From Bacilli bacterium (GTDB lineage Bacteria; Bacillota_I; Bacilli_A; JAJDGJ01): a DNA stretch of 41,821 nt. Location: the NCBI GenBank assembly GCA_031272545.1, contig JAISTP010000050.1, positions 1 to 41,821 on the forward strand, read 5' to 3'. Shown here in pieces: positions 16,561 to 26,200 of this stretch. A program made the translations under genes and the position numbers. Each line of letters starts with the position of its first letter. Position 1 is the stretch's first letter. The notes beneath the pieces were generated by a model. It was not told the origin of the DNA. It did no database searches and worked only from the letters and a program-made list of their open reading frames with translations.

Positions 16561-17629
16561 AATGTCTTTTTAAAATAACAATTCCATTTATCGAAAACAG
16601 AAATAATAAACTTATTATAGTTAAATAATTATTACCAGTTTTTGGTAATTTAGATATTGCTTGATTATTTTTATTATTATTAATTATTACATTTTTTATT
16701 TTTTTATTATTACTATTAATATTAACATCATTGTTTTTATTGGTATTCTCATTTATTGTTGCAGGTAAAGTAATAGTTTGTTTAACATATTCTACTTTAA
16801 TACTATGATTTCTATTCATATTATTAAAAGTATAACTATTCATATTATTAATATTAGATAATTCTTTACCATCAATTATTACTTTACTAATTTCATATCC
16901 ATCATTAGCTTTAAAATTAATACTCCTATTACTTCCTTCAATTATATTATCAATATTAGTATCTATAGTACCATTAACTACTTCTGTACTTATTTGATAG
17001 GTATTAATATGTTCAAATAAAACATCATATCCTACTGCAAAGCTCATACCTCTAGTTCTATTATCTTGTTCATCACTAAAAGTAAAATCATAATAGATAC
17101 TTAAAGTATCATTAGGCATAATAATTAAATTATTACAAACTATATCAATATCTGTTTGAACGATTTGATAAGTATTATTGTAAACATAACTCCATTTAGC
17201 ATTACCAAAATTGGCGATTGTATTATCTTCAATATCTAAATTATTACCGCTTTTAAATGACATATAAAACCAATCTGTTAATACTATTTTCATGTCATCT
17301 TCATTCCATAATTGATTACCACGACTAGCACTAGTAGGTACTATCCCTGCAGGCATAATATTAGTTAACCTTATTGGTTTATTAGTATCATTAGTAATAA
17401 TAAGATTACTGTATACTCCATCTCCTGGGCTAAGATATTGAATAGAATTACTAATTTGATTGTTTAAATCAATCCATAAATCATTATCTTGTGCATCACT
17501 CACTTTAATATAATAATCAGGCATTGCTATAGGATTGCCGATGACATGATCCATATTAAGCGCTTTAATGTTTAAACATAATAAAAAACATAAAATGAAA
17601 CTGATAAATAATAGTATAATTTTTTTCAT
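16559..17629 (-). CDS. LPXTG-anchored surface protein, paralogue of the 12995 gene
   Basis: The protein of 356 residues has a signal peptide (MKKIILLFISFILCFLLCLN) and a canonical C-terminal sorting signal: LPKTG at 328-332, a hydrophobic helix and the tail LKRH. The middle part shares RTRGMSFAVGYDV with ATRGMYFDFGIRL of the 12995 protein, and both then have the same repeat module (here YQISTEVVNGTIDTNI, RSINFKANDGYEISKVI, YTFNNMNRNHSIKVEY). A low-complexity Asn/Lys linker precedes LPKTG. A sortase should link it to peptidoglycan; none is in the window. Function unknown. Confidence 0.85.
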   Translation of the reverse strand: MKKIILLFISFILCFLLCLNIKALNMDHVIGNPIAMPDYYIKVSDAQDNDLWIDLNNQISNSIQYLSPGDGVYSNLIITNDTNKPIRLTNIMPAGIVPTSASRGNQLWNEDDMKIVLTDWFYMSFKSGNNLDIEDNTIANFGNAKWSYVYNNTYQIVQTDIDIVCNNLIIMPNDTLSIYYDFTFSDEQDNRTRGMSFAVGYDVLFEHINTYQISTEVVNGTIDTNIDNIIEGSNRSINFKANDGYEISKVIIDGKELSNINNMNSYTFNNMNRNHSIKVEYVKQTITLPATINENTNKNNDVNINSNNKKIKNVIINNNKNNQAISKLPKTGNNYLTIISLLFLFSINGIVILKRH

Positions 17630-17799
17630 AAAATTATTCTCCTTTTAATAATATTTCCATTACTTAATAATATTAACAATTGATATATTATATTTCAATT
17701 ATCAATTTTTTTAATATTAAATATAAGTATTCATTTATATAATTAAAGGTGTAAATTATAATAAATTGATACATATCCTAAATTTAATTATCTAAAATA

Positions 17800-17828
17800 T
17801 TTACTTTTTATCAAAAATAGGTTATTAT
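17800..17828 (+). promoter_or_regulatory. tRNA-His promoter
   Basis: TTTACT at 17800-17805, a 17-bp spacer and TATTAT at 17823-17828, followed by ATTAAGGC. The same hexamers, spacing and downstream bases occur before tRNA-Asp (26870-26898). The gap 17630-17799 contains nothing else I can support. Confidence 0.68.
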
Positions 17829-17846
17829 ATTAAGGCAAACATTCAT

Positions 17847-17923
17847 GGCGGTTGTGGTGAAGTGGTTAACACAACGGTTTGTGGCACCGTCATTCGTGGG
17901 TTCGATTCCCATCAACCGCCCCA
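17847..17923 (+). tRNA. tRNA-His (GTG)
   Basis: A complete cloverleaf of 77 nt. The acceptor includes the extra G-1 paired with C73, the identity element of tRNA-His (GGCGGTTG with CAACCGCC). The anticodon loop is TTGTGGC inside a CGGT/ACCG stem, the T arm is GTGGG-TTCGATT-CCCAT, and CCA is encoded. Confidence 0.97.
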
Positions 17924-17931
17924 TAGACAAT

Positions 17932-17960
17932 AAAAGTCCCTATTTAAAGGGACTTTTCTT
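17932..17960 (+). terminator. tRNA-His terminator
   Basis: AAAAGTCCCT (17932-17941) pairs with AGGGACTTTT (17948-17957), followed by CTTAT. Confidence 0.88.
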
Positions 17961-18041
17961 ATATTTGAATGTTTTGTGATGTTAAATAGTAACTAAAATT
18001 TATTTTTATGAAAAAAAATTTACATTAATATAAATTTATAA

Positions 18042-18070
18042 TTGACATAGGATCAATATTACTTTATGAT
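18042..18070 (+). promoter_or_regulatory. ilvE: ilvE leader promoter
   Basis: TTGACA at 18042-18047, a 17-bp spacer and TATGAT at 18065-18070. Transcription should start near 18077, about 197 nt before the ilvE start codon, so the attenuator below lies fully inside the transcript. Bases 17961-18041 show no feature. Confidence 0.85.
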
Positions 18071-18102
18071 AAGAACAAGCTTTTTTAGAAAGGAAGATAA
18101 TA

Positions 18103-18147
18103 ATGAATAAAAAATTCTATAATTCATTATTAGCGATTATTCTTTGA
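18103..18147 (+). CDS. Putative ilvE leader peptide (14 residues)
   Basis: The reading frame MNKKFYNSLLAIIL ends with TGA. Its Shine-Dalgarno AGAAAGGAAG (about 18087-18096) lies six to seven bases before the ATG, as good as that of ilvE itself. Five of the last six residues are leucine or isoleucine (codons TTA TTA GCG ATT ATT CTT), the end products made by the downstream aminotransferase. The stop codon lies one base before the 5' arm of the first RNA hairpin. This is the layout of the E. coli ilv, leu and ivb leader peptides, though the peptide is much shorter. The peptide itself need have no function beyond being translated. Confidence 0.75.
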   Translation: MNKKFYNSLLAIIL

Positions 18148-18148
18148 A

Positions 18149-18251
18149 GGAAACTTTAATTGAACTTAATTCAATGGAGTTTCCCTTTTGTCATACTTCA
18201 TTGAATAGTCAAGCTTTTAAACTATTAATGAAGTAGTTTAAAAGCTTTTTT
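18149..18251 (+). promoter_or_regulatory. ilvE transcription attenuator with competing RNA helices
   Basis: Four helices can be read. Helix 1:2 pairs 18149-18155 with 18178-18184 and 18159-18164 with 18170-18175. Helix 2:3 pairs 18169-18180 with 18195-18206, 12 bp with one G-U. Helix 3:4 pairs 18194-18204 with 18225-18235, 11 bp with one G-U. The terminator is a perfect 14-bp stem, 18211-18224 with 18234-18247, followed by TTTTATTT. Helix 1:2 excludes 2:3; 2:3 excludes 3:4; 3:4 covers the terminator loop and the first bases of its 3' arm. No T-box core (AGGGTGG) is present. Confidence 0.75.
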
Positions 18252-18273
18252 ATTTAGAAAGGTAGGATTAAAA

Positions 18274-19326
18274 ATGAAAGAGATTAAATTTTATCCAGTA
18301 AAGAAAAGAAAGGAAAAACCACTTAACCCACCAAATTTTGGAACAATGTTTTCAGATTATATGTTTATTATGGATTATGATAGTGATTTAGGATGGCACA
18401 ATTATCGTATAGAAGAATATCATGATATATCATTAAGTCCTGCCGCTGCTTGTTTACATTATGGACAAACTGTTTTTGAGGGATTAAAAGTAATAAAAGT
18501 TGACGATAAACAAGTTTTATTTAGACCTTTAGATAATTTTAAAAGATTAAATAATTCAGCTTTAAGAATGGGTATGCCTAGTATTGATAGTGATTTTTTA
18601 GTAGAAGCATTAATTACTTTACTACAAAAAGAAGGATTATATTGGTATTATGATGTTCCTAATTTTAATATTTATATTAGACCTGTCTATTTTGCGACTG
18701 ATCCTTTAATTGATTTAATAGTTGCTAGAAAATATACTCTCATTATCTTTTTAGCTCCCTGTGCTCCATATCTTGAAAATGCTAAAGTTAACTTGCTTGT
18801 CGAGACTAACTTATCAAGAGTCGCTAGAAAAGGAACAGGAGAAGTTAAGAATGGTGGTAACTATGGTGGTGCCTTTTATGCTAGTAAAATGGCTAAAGAT
18901 AATGGTTATTCTGAAGTATTATGGTTAGATCCAATTGAAAATAAATATATTGAAGAGGCTGGTGGTATGAATATTTTCTTTATCATAAATAATAAAATTG
19001 TTACACCAGCACTTAATGGTTCAATCTTACCAGGTATAACTAGAGATAGTATTATAAAGATTGTTCCATTATTTAATATGGAAGTTGAAGAAAGAGATAT
19101 CAGTATTGATGAATTAGTTAAAGCATATCAAAATAAAGAAATTAACGAAGTATTTATTACAGGAACAGCTGCCAGTGTTAAACCAGTTGATAGTATTACT
19201 TATCAAGATCTTACAATGAATTTTAATTATCATAAAAACAGTACTTGGCTAAAGCTTTATAATTATTTAGAAGATTTAAAACAAGGAAAAATTAAAGATG
19301 TCTATAATTTCTTAGTTAAAGTATAA
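18274..19326 (+). CDS. ilvE: Branched-chain amino acid aminotransferase
   Basis: This PLP enzyme interconverts leucine, isoleucine and valine with their 2-oxo acids, using glutamate/2-oxoglutarate. The 350-residue size and sequence fit the BCAT II subfamily: FGTMFSDYMFIMDY, LHYGQTVFEGLKV, RPLDNFKRLNNSALRMGMP, FYIRP-like NIYIRPVYFATD, and the cofactor region KGTGEVKNGGNYGGAFYAS, where the Lys is the probable Schiff-base residue. SILPGITRDSII and FITGTAASVKPV bind the cofactor phosphate and substrate. GAAAGGTAGG precedes the ATG. No other ilv or leu gene is near, so the attenuator controls this gene alone. Expression is predicted to rise when charged Leu/Ile tRNA falls. Confidence 0.96.
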   Translation: MKEIKFYPVKKRKEKPLNPPNFGTMFSDYMFIMDYDSDLGWHNYRIEEYHDISLSPAAACLHYGQTVFEGLKVIKVDDKQVLFRPLDNFKRLNNSALRMGMPSIDSDFLVEALITLLQKEGLYWYYDVPNFNIYIRPVYFATDPLIDLIVARKYTLIIFLAPCAPYLENAKVNLLVETNLSRVARKGTGEVKNGGNYGGAFYASKMAKDNGYSEVLWLDPIENKYIEEAGGMNIFFIINNKIVTPALNGSILPGITRDSIIKIVPLFNMEVEERDISIDELVKAYQNKEINEVFITGTAASVKPVDSITYQDLTMNFNYHKNSTWLKLYNYLEDLKQGKIKDVYNFLVKV

Positions 19327-19354
19327 AAACAAGCAGTTTAAACTACTTGTTTTT
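19325..19354. terminator. Bidirectional terminator between ilvE and the helicase gene
   Basis: AAAAACAAGCAGTTT (19325-19339) and AAACTACTTGTTTTT (19340-19354) pair with one mismatch. T runs lie on both sides, so it serves both convergent genes. Confidence 0.82.
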
Positions 19355-20878
19355 ATTACCATATCTATTTTTGGTTTGTTTTCTTTTCTTACTACTCTTT
19401 ATTGTATAAGAACCTTTTTCAATCATTATATTTCTTTTACTATGTTTAGTTTCTTTATTTGAATGTTTTTTAGTAGAACTTTTTCTTTTACTACTATGAT
19501 TTTTGTTATTAACTTTATTAGTATTATTATTTTGTTGGTTACGATATTTTCCTCTAACTATTACTGATGGCTCACTAGTTAATGATACTTTATTATTCGT
19601 ATTCTTTTTACTAGTTAGATAATCTACTAATAAATATATTAAATTATCTTTACCAAATTCATCAATTAATTTATTAACTAAATCTTGCTTACTATTCATA
19701 TCAATTGCTTCTAGCTTATGATTTAATTTATCAAGCATGTTATCATAACGTATTTCTTTTAATAGTTGTGCTGAAGGAATAGGCTTTTCAGAAATAGTTA
19801 CTTTCTCTTCATCTTTAATTCTTCTAATATGACCTAATTCATTCTTCTTTACTAAAGAATAAGATACTCCTTTTTTCCTAGCTCTTCCTGTTCTACCAAC
19901 ACGATGAATATAGAATTCTACTTCTTGTGGTAAATCAAAATTATAAACATGTGATACATTACTAATATCTAAACCTCGTGCTGCAACATCAGTAGCTACT
20001 AGAATATTAATTTTATTATCTCTAAATTTTCTCATTACATGATTTCTTTGTTCTTGTGATAAATCACCATGTAATCCTAGAGCATTATATCCACATGATA
20101 TTAATGCTTCACTAAGCTCATCAACCCTTCTTTTAGTACGACCAAATATTATAGCAGAAGTTGGTTGATTAATATCTAATAAATTAGTTAACACTTCAAA
20201 TTTATCATTTTCTTTTAAAACAATATAGAATTGTTCTATTGTACTAGATACATTATTTTTATCTTTAACACTTATTAAATGATAATCACTCATTATTTTT
20301 TTACTTAACTTTTTAATATTCTCATTAATAGTTGCGCTAAATAATAATGTTTGACTTTTATTTATTAATGCTTCATTGATACTAATAATATCTTCAATAA
20401 AACCATCTTTTAACATTTCATCAGCTTCATCTAAAACAAAATATTTTATATCACTTAAATGTAATTTCTTATTATTAATATGATCTAAGATACGTCCTAA
20501 AGTTCCAACAATTATTTGTGGCTTCTTCTTTAAATCACTATATTGTTTTTTATAAGAACTACCACCAACCAAACAAGTAACACTTATATTTAAGTATTTA
20601 GCTAATTTTTTAATTTCTTCATTTATTTGTAAAGCTAATTCTCGAGTAGGACTAACAATTAAGGCTTGAGAAGTTTTATTTTCATCATTAATTTTATTTA
20701 ATAATGGTATTACAAAAGCAGCTGTTTTACCTGTCCCTGTTTCTGCTTCACCAATAATATTTTCTCCATTTAAGATAGCAGGAATGCTCTTTTCTTGAAT
20801 AGGACTCATCTTCTCATAATGTAAGTCATCAATAGCTTTAATAATTTCTTTTTTTATTGTTATTTCATTAAATTTCAT
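19343..20878 (-). CDS. DEAD-box ATP-dependent RNA helicase (CshA/DeaD type)
   Basis: All helicase motifs are present in order: Q motif (MSPIQEKSIPAIL), motif I AETGTGKTAAF (about 41-51), PTRELALQ, GGSSYKKQ, GTLGRILDH, motif II VLDEADEML, motif III LFSATI, ARGLDIS, and motif VI HRVGRTGRARKKG. The enzyme unwinds RNA during mRNA decay or ribosome assembly. After residue 400 there is a short helical domain and then a long basic, Asn/Lys/Ser-rich tail (KHSSKRKSSTKKHSNKETK) that probably binds RNA. The 511-residue length fits CshA. It is a single-gene unit with a GAGAGG ribosome site. Confidence 0.95.
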   Translation of the reverse strand: MKFNEITIKKEIIKAIDDLHYEKMSPIQEKSIPAILNGENIIGEAETGTGKTAAFVIPLLNKINDENKTSQALIVSPTRELALQINEEIKKLAKYLNISVTCLVGGSSYKKQYSDLKKKPQIIVGTLGRILDHINNKKLHLSDIKYFVLDEADEMLKDGFIEDIISINEALINKSQTLLFSATINENIKKLSKKIMSDYHLISVKDKNNVSSTIEQFYIVLKENDKFEVLTNLLDINQPTSAIIFGRTKRRVDELSEALISCGYNALGLHGDLSQEQRNHVMRKFRDNKINILVATDVAARGLDISNVSHVYNFDLPQEVEFYIHRVGRTGRARKKGVSYSLVKKNELGHIRRIKDEEKVTISEKPIPSAQLLKEIRYDNMLDKLNHKLEAIDMNSKQDLVNKLIDEFGKDNLIYLLVDYLTSKKNTNNKVSLTSEPSVIVRGKYRNQQNNNTNKVNNKNHSSKRKSSTKKHSNKETKHSKRNIMIEKGSYTIKSSKKRKQTKNRYGNKNK

Positions 20879-20893
20879 ATTTACCTCTCTTCA

Positions 20894-20926
20894 TAAAAAA
20901 AAGAAGAACCAAATTACTTGGAACTT
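20894..20926 (-). terminator. Amidohydrolase terminator
   Basis: GAAG-AA-CCAA (20903-20912) pairs with TTGG-AA-CTTC (20917-20926), with a run of T on the minus strand (20894-20902). Confidence 0.72.
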
Positions 20927-20976
20927 CCTAATAAAATGTATGTTAATTATACCACAAATTTTAAAATAATTCTTAT

Positions 20977-22596
20977 TTATTTACTTTCATATACTAAATT
21001 ACCATGGAAATATGTTTGAAATACTTTTACATTCTTAATATCACTTGGATTCATAGTGAAAATATCATCTTTTAATACCACAAAATCTGCTGTTTTATTT
21101 ATTGCAATTGTTCCTTTTATATCTTCTTCAAAAGATTGATAAGCTCCTTCTACATTATAAGCTTGTAATGCTTCTTGTAAAGTAAAACATTCATTTTTAT
21201 CAATAAATGGTTCACTATTACCATTTAAATCATCTCTAGTCATAGCACAATAAATATTATGAAATGGATTAACATCTTCTACTGGACTATCTGTACCAAA
21301 AGATACAGATAAACCTTTATTCTTAAATGTTTTAAAAGCATAAGAAGTATGCGCTGTTTTTTCTCCAACACGATCAGCTACCATATGAATATCATAATGT
21401 AAGAAAATAGGTTGAGCATAAATTGCACTTTTAGCTTTAACTATTTTATCAATTAATTGATGATCAGTTATTTGACAATGAACTATACCATGACGAGCAT
21501 TACTAGTATCATATTGTTCTTGTAATTTCAAATACATATCGGCAATCATTTCAATAGCTTTATCACCAATTCCATGAATAGCAATTTGAATATTATTCTC
21601 TTGAGCTAATTTTCCATATTCATATAATTGTTCATCATTATAAATTAATATTCCTTCATTACCTTTATCATCTGCATAGCCACCCCTTATCGCAGCACTT
21701 CTTGCGCCTAAAGAACCGTCTAATAATAATTTTAAAGGTCCAATTTTATAATTATTAAAACTCATACCTGTTTTAAATCCTTTATTAATAAATTCATTAA
21801 ATTGTGCAATTTCAGGAAATAAACATTGTTGATAAACATTGACCATTAATTTATTTTCTAAAGCTAATTCACGATATGCTTGTATTACTTCTAAGTAACT
21901 TACATTACTTAAAGCAGTAAAATCATCTGTTTGAATAGAAGTTATACCATTACTATTTAAATATTTAACATAATCAATAATTAACTCTTTTATTTCTTCA
22001 ATACTTTTCTTAGGAAAATTATCATAAACTAAAGATAAAGCTTTTTCTCCAAAGAAACCATTTAATTCATTATTCTCATCAATGCCAATATTATAATCAT
22101 CATCATTTAAATAATCTTTATAATCAACATTTATTATTTCTAAAGCCTTAGAATTTACCACACAGACATGGACACATGCTCTTATTAAGCATACAGGATT
22201 AGTACTACTTATTTGATCTAATTCTTTATTGGTAAAAAATTCTTTTACATCATAATAATCTTGATTCCAACCATAGCCTATAATCCATTCATTTTCTTTT
22301 AAATCACTTGGCATATTTTCTTTACAAATTCTAATTGCATCTTCTTTACTAGTCGCATTAGTTAAGTTTATTTGTTTTAACTTAGTCGCACTCATTAAAG
22401 CATGTAAATGTGAATCATTAAATCCTGGTAAAACAATATTATTATTTAAATCAATAACTTTGACACTGTTATCAATCTTAGTTTTAAGTAAAGCAGTACT
22501 ACCTACTTCTTTAATAACACCGTTATCTACTAACATCGCTTCTACAACTTCATTACCATTCATGGTATGTATCTGTCCATTAATATATAATTCCAT
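20977..22596 (-). CDS. YtcJ-like metal-dependent amidohydrolase
   Basis: This 539-residue protein belongs to the amidohydrolase_3 group (YtcJ/AepA-like). Seen in order: a small N-terminal beta domain with ELYINGQIHTMNG; the metal motif LPGFNDSHLHALM (HxH); NEWIIGYGWNQDYYD; GPLKLLLDGSLGARSAAI, whose Lys is the likely carbamylated ligand; IAIHGIGDKAIEM with a metal His; HGIVHCQITDHQLI; and VSFGTDSPVEDVNPFHNIY with the catalytic Asp. The fold is a zinc or iron TIM barrel that hydrolyses an amide or similar bond; the substrate is unknown for most members. There is no signal peptide, so it is cytosolic. GGAGG precedes the ATG. Confidence 0.88.
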   Translation of the reverse strand: MELYINGQIHTMNGNEVVEAMLVDNGVIKEVGSTALLKTKIDNSVKVIDLNNNIVLPGFNDSHLHALMSATKLKQINLTNATSKEDAIRICKENMPSDLKENEWIIGYGWNQDYYDVKEFFTNKELDQISSTNPVCLIRACVHVCVVNSKALEIINVDYKDYLNDDDYNIGIDENNELNGFFGEKALSLVYDNFPKKSIEEIKELIIDYVKYLNSNGITSIQTDDFTALSNVSYLEVIQAYRELALENKLMVNVYQQCLFPEIAQFNEFINKGFKTGMSFNNYKIGPLKLLLDGSLGARSAAIRGGYADDKGNEGILIYNDEQLYEYGKLAQENNIQIAIHGIGDKAIEMIADMYLKLQEQYDTSNARHGIVHCQITDHQLIDKIVKAKSAIYAQPIFLHYDIHMVADRVGEKTAHTSYAFKTFKNKGLSVSFGTDSPVEDVNPFHNIYCAMTRDDLNGNSEPFIDKNECFTLQEALQAYNVEGAYQSFEEDIKGTIAINKTADFVVLKDDIFTMNPSDIKNVKVFQTYFHGNLVYESK

Positions 22597-22631
22597 TGAT
22601 ATACCTCCATAATTTTCTAAATATTCTCTAT

Positions 22632-22659
22632 ATTATACTCAAGTAAAACAATTGTACAA
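22632..22659 (-). promoter_or_regulatory. Amidohydrolase promoter
   Basis: On the minus strand TTGTAC (22654-22659), a 16-bp spacer and TATAAT (22632-22637). Start expected near 22625. Confidence 0.65.
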
Positions 22660-22734
22660 TAGTATTTGTTATATTTATCAAAAAAAATAAATAATTATCT
22701 TTTAAACAATATAAAATTGATATATTTTTATATC

Positions 22735-23214
22735 TTACAATAGACTATTATCTAATACTAATAAATAAACTTCCATTTCATTAGTAGCTAAAAATTTATT
22801 AATCGTATCTTTAGCAACTTCTAATGCTTTTTTGGGTGGATAACCATAAATACCACTAGATATTAAAGGAAAAGCAATACTTTTACAATTATATTTTTGA
22901 GCTAATTTTAAACTATTTAAATAGCATTGTTCTAATAAATATTGTGCTTCATTTGGTCGATAATCATGATATATTGGTCCTGCAGTATGAATGATATGTT
23001 TAGCTTTTAAATCATATCCATTAGTTATTATCGCTTCTCCTGTTTTAATAGGAGCTAATTTTAGACACTCAGCTTGTAATTCTTTAATATGATTACTAGC
23101 TTTAAATATAGCATAACAAACACCACCTCCCATTAATAAATCAATATTAGCGGCATTAACAATACAATCAACTTCTATTTTAGTAATATCTAAATTCTTA
23201 ATATATAAACTCAT
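22735..23214 (-). CDS. Macro-domain protein (ADP-ribose binding/hydrolase type)
   Basis: A single macro domain fills the protein. The strand-loop ITKIEVDCIVNAANIDLLMGGGVCYAIF carries the conserved Asn residues and the glycine loop for ADP-ribose, and PLISSGIYGYPPKKALEVA is the second phosphate loop. Such proteins remove ADP-ribose from proteins or deacetylate O-acetyl-ADP-ribose. Usual family members have GGGVDGAIH; here it is GGGVCYAIF, so the catalytic details may differ. The ATG at 23214 follows AGGTGAT with good spacing, so the GTG at 23223 inside that site is not used. It lies downstream of the vWA gene, from which a terminator separates it. Confidence 0.88.
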   Translation of the reverse strand: MSLYIKNLDITKIEVDCIVNAANIDLLMGGGVCYAIFKASNHIKELQAECLKLAPIKTGEAIITNGYDLKAKHIIHTAGPIYHDYRPNEAQYLLEQCYLNSLKLAQKYNCKSIAFPLISSGIYGYPPKKALEVAKDTINKFLATNEMEVYLLVLDNSLL

Positions 23215-23245
23215 CTTGATCACCTATAATAATTATAACAATATA

Positions 23246-23285
23246 AATTAAAAATGAGCAGTTTAATTATTAAACATACTCATTT
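23246..23285 (-). terminator. Terminator of the vWA surface-protein gene
   Basis: AAATGAG (23252-23258) pairs with CTCATTT (23279-23285), with an inner GTTTAA/TTAAAC stem and a T run on the minus strand. Confidence 0.75.
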
Positions 23286-23289
23286 CTTT

Positions 23290-26200
23290 TTAGTTATCTT
23301 GATATTTTAATTTAATTATGTAATAAGAGGGTATTATAATTAATATCAATAATAGATAACTAATTTCACTAATATCATAACCAGCATTACTTAATTGCTG
23401 ATTATCTTTATTATTATTTACTTTATTATTACTATCTTTATTTTCTTCTTTATTATCTATATTATCTTCATTATCAGGAATATTAGTCATAGAATCATCT
23501 TCTTTATTACAACTTGCTTGATCTTCACATGTATCTTGTTTATCATCATTACTATTGAAATTAGGTTCGGTATTAGTAATAGTCGCATTACTTAATAATC
23601 TATTATTTAATTGCGGTTGAATTATTTCAATATTATAATTTTCATCAGTTGTATCATCATATGCTACAAACTTATTATCTATTAATTTACCTTCTTTAAC
23701 AGTATAAACATTTTCATCTAAAGTATTATTTGAATTAGATACTGGATCAAATATTAGTAAATTATCTATGTTAATTTCCCAATTATTATTGATATCTAAT
23801 TTAATTGGATTTAAATAAGGGATATTATTTTTATATATTTGAAAATATATTTCATTTAATTCTTTACCTTGCCATTTCTTTTTAATAGTTAATGAAGTTG
23901 GTTGAATTAATAAACGACCATTATTGCCTAAATAACCTTTAACATAAGTTTCATTATTTTGGTCTTCTGTAAAAACAGTAGCTTTTACATAATTATTAGT
24001 TTCAGTTAAATTATTACTTTTTAACATTGTACTACTAGCTCTAGTTTTATATTCACCTTGTTTAATATATGGTATTCCATTATCTTTAATACTTATCTTA
24101 GTATAATTAGTATTTACTGCAAGATAAGTTGTATTTAAGTAGCCATTTACATTAGCATCAAAATATTCTTCTTTAGTATAATACTGCTTACTAGCATCAA
24201 AATCTTGAGCTAAGACATAATCATTACCATCAAATTCATATAAACTACTTTCTATAGTGTAATAATAATATGGATTATCTAATGCTGGTTGAAAAACAGC
24301 TAAAGCTTTATTATTATCTTTATCAACAACATCATAATCTGCTTCATAAAAATAATAACCATCATTACTTTTATTATTCTTTAAATATTCATCACTAACT
24401 TTTGATAAATCAAAATCTTTTTGAAAACCAACTGTATAATTATATCTAACAGGAAAAACACTTTCATTAACATCAATATGTAATTGTTCTTGTTTACATT
24501 CTTTTAAATCAACTACATCTGGATCATCACAAGTAGGTTTAACACTTCTTAAAGGTAATAAACTAGCAGGAATACGCATTCTAACAAATTGTTGGTTCTT
24601 AATTAATTCAACAGTAGAACCGCCAGTAAACTTAAGATTAAAGGTAGTATCCTCTAAAGCAGTTGTAATACTAACTAAAGTAAATGATAAATTAGTTTCA
24701 TTTCCTGTCACATTATTATAAGTTCCTAAAAAATAAGCATGTAATTCTGCCACTCCTTTAGCATTACTAGGTTGAGCTAAAACATTACCATTGTTATCAT
24801 AGTATGATTGAATTACATTCATATTTTCATCAATATAATATTTAATAACATTTTTAAAATCATCATCACTATTATAATAAATATTATGAGCTTGATAATT
24901 ACTAATTAATAAATTACTAGCTTTATTCTCATTTATCGTTAATGCTTCTTCTAATACTCCAATATACTTATCCCATGCATCATTATTATCAGGACCACTA
25001 CCTACTACTCTCGCAAAATTACGTCCAAACCATAATTCTCCATTATAAAATATTCCTTTATCATTTTTATATTCCATATATTTACCAATAACATCTGAAA
25101 TAATTACAAAACCTGAATTATTAGGATTATTTGTGGAAATAGTAACATATCCTCCTTCACTAATGATATTATGCGAAATAGAATCTAAAGCATCTTCTAA
25201 AGCTTTTTCATCAGTAGCTGGATAATATTGATCATTATAACGATAATCACTAATATCATTATTATTAACTAAATTAGCTAAATACCATCTATTATTACTA
25301 TTTAATACATTTAAAGGAAAAGATATATCTAAATTATTAGTATAATCATCTAATAGATTTTTTAGGTTGTAATCAACACCATTTAAATTATGATTAATTA
25401 GGACTGCGGAATCTTTTGGATTTAAGACTGCAGCTGCATCATCAGAATTATCTCCAACACCTAAAGTATAGAAAATGGCTTTATCACTACCATTAGGATA
25501 ATAATGTTGAGAAACTTCTTCTTTAATATAACTTGCCGTAAGAATAGTTAATAAATCAGTTCCAATATCACCTTGTCGAGGCACCCCATTACCTGCATCA
25601 TAATTTTGTGCTGTGGCACTATTCATTGTATAGTCCAGCCAACCATAAGTAGGATCACCATCACTCATTAAAATAATAATTGGTTTTCTTTTGATATTAT
25701 AAGTTTGTTTACTATTTTCATCATAATATTCAAAATTAGTGTCTGCATTTAAAAATAATTCACTTGTAGCTTTTAACCCCATTTGGGTATTAGTACCACC
25801 AAGTACATTATAAGAAGAGTAATCTACGATACTATTATCACTTGCTTTAACATCATTATTAACAGAAATAGTATGAGCATTACCAATATTTTCAATTTTA
25901 AAATATGTTTCACTTGAAGAAGAATAATGATTTAATTCCAAAAGAGTAATAGTTTGTTGGCCACTAAATCCAACAACCGCAACTCTATTATATTCATTAT
26001 CGTTTAAAAATTCACTCATCGCCTTATTAAGCGAATTAACTAAAATGTAATCTCTTGTTTTTTCATTCCCATTAACATAGTTTCCATTCATTCCATAAGC
26101 AGACATACTTGCACTTAAATCAATGGTAAATACTGCATCTATAGGAGTTTTTACTTTAGAAACGGTATAACTTTGAGCTAATGATGATAAAGTAACAAGA

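Noticed and set aside
18042-18273. T-box riboswitch before ilvE
   Set aside because: The conserved T-box antiterminator core (AGGGTGG...) and a specifier-loop stem are absent, while a translated leader and competing helices explain the region.
23395-23595. Ile/Phe-rich plus-strand frame opposite the vWA gene
   Set aside because: It is the antisense of the Asn/Asp-rich linker; low complexity creates the open frame.
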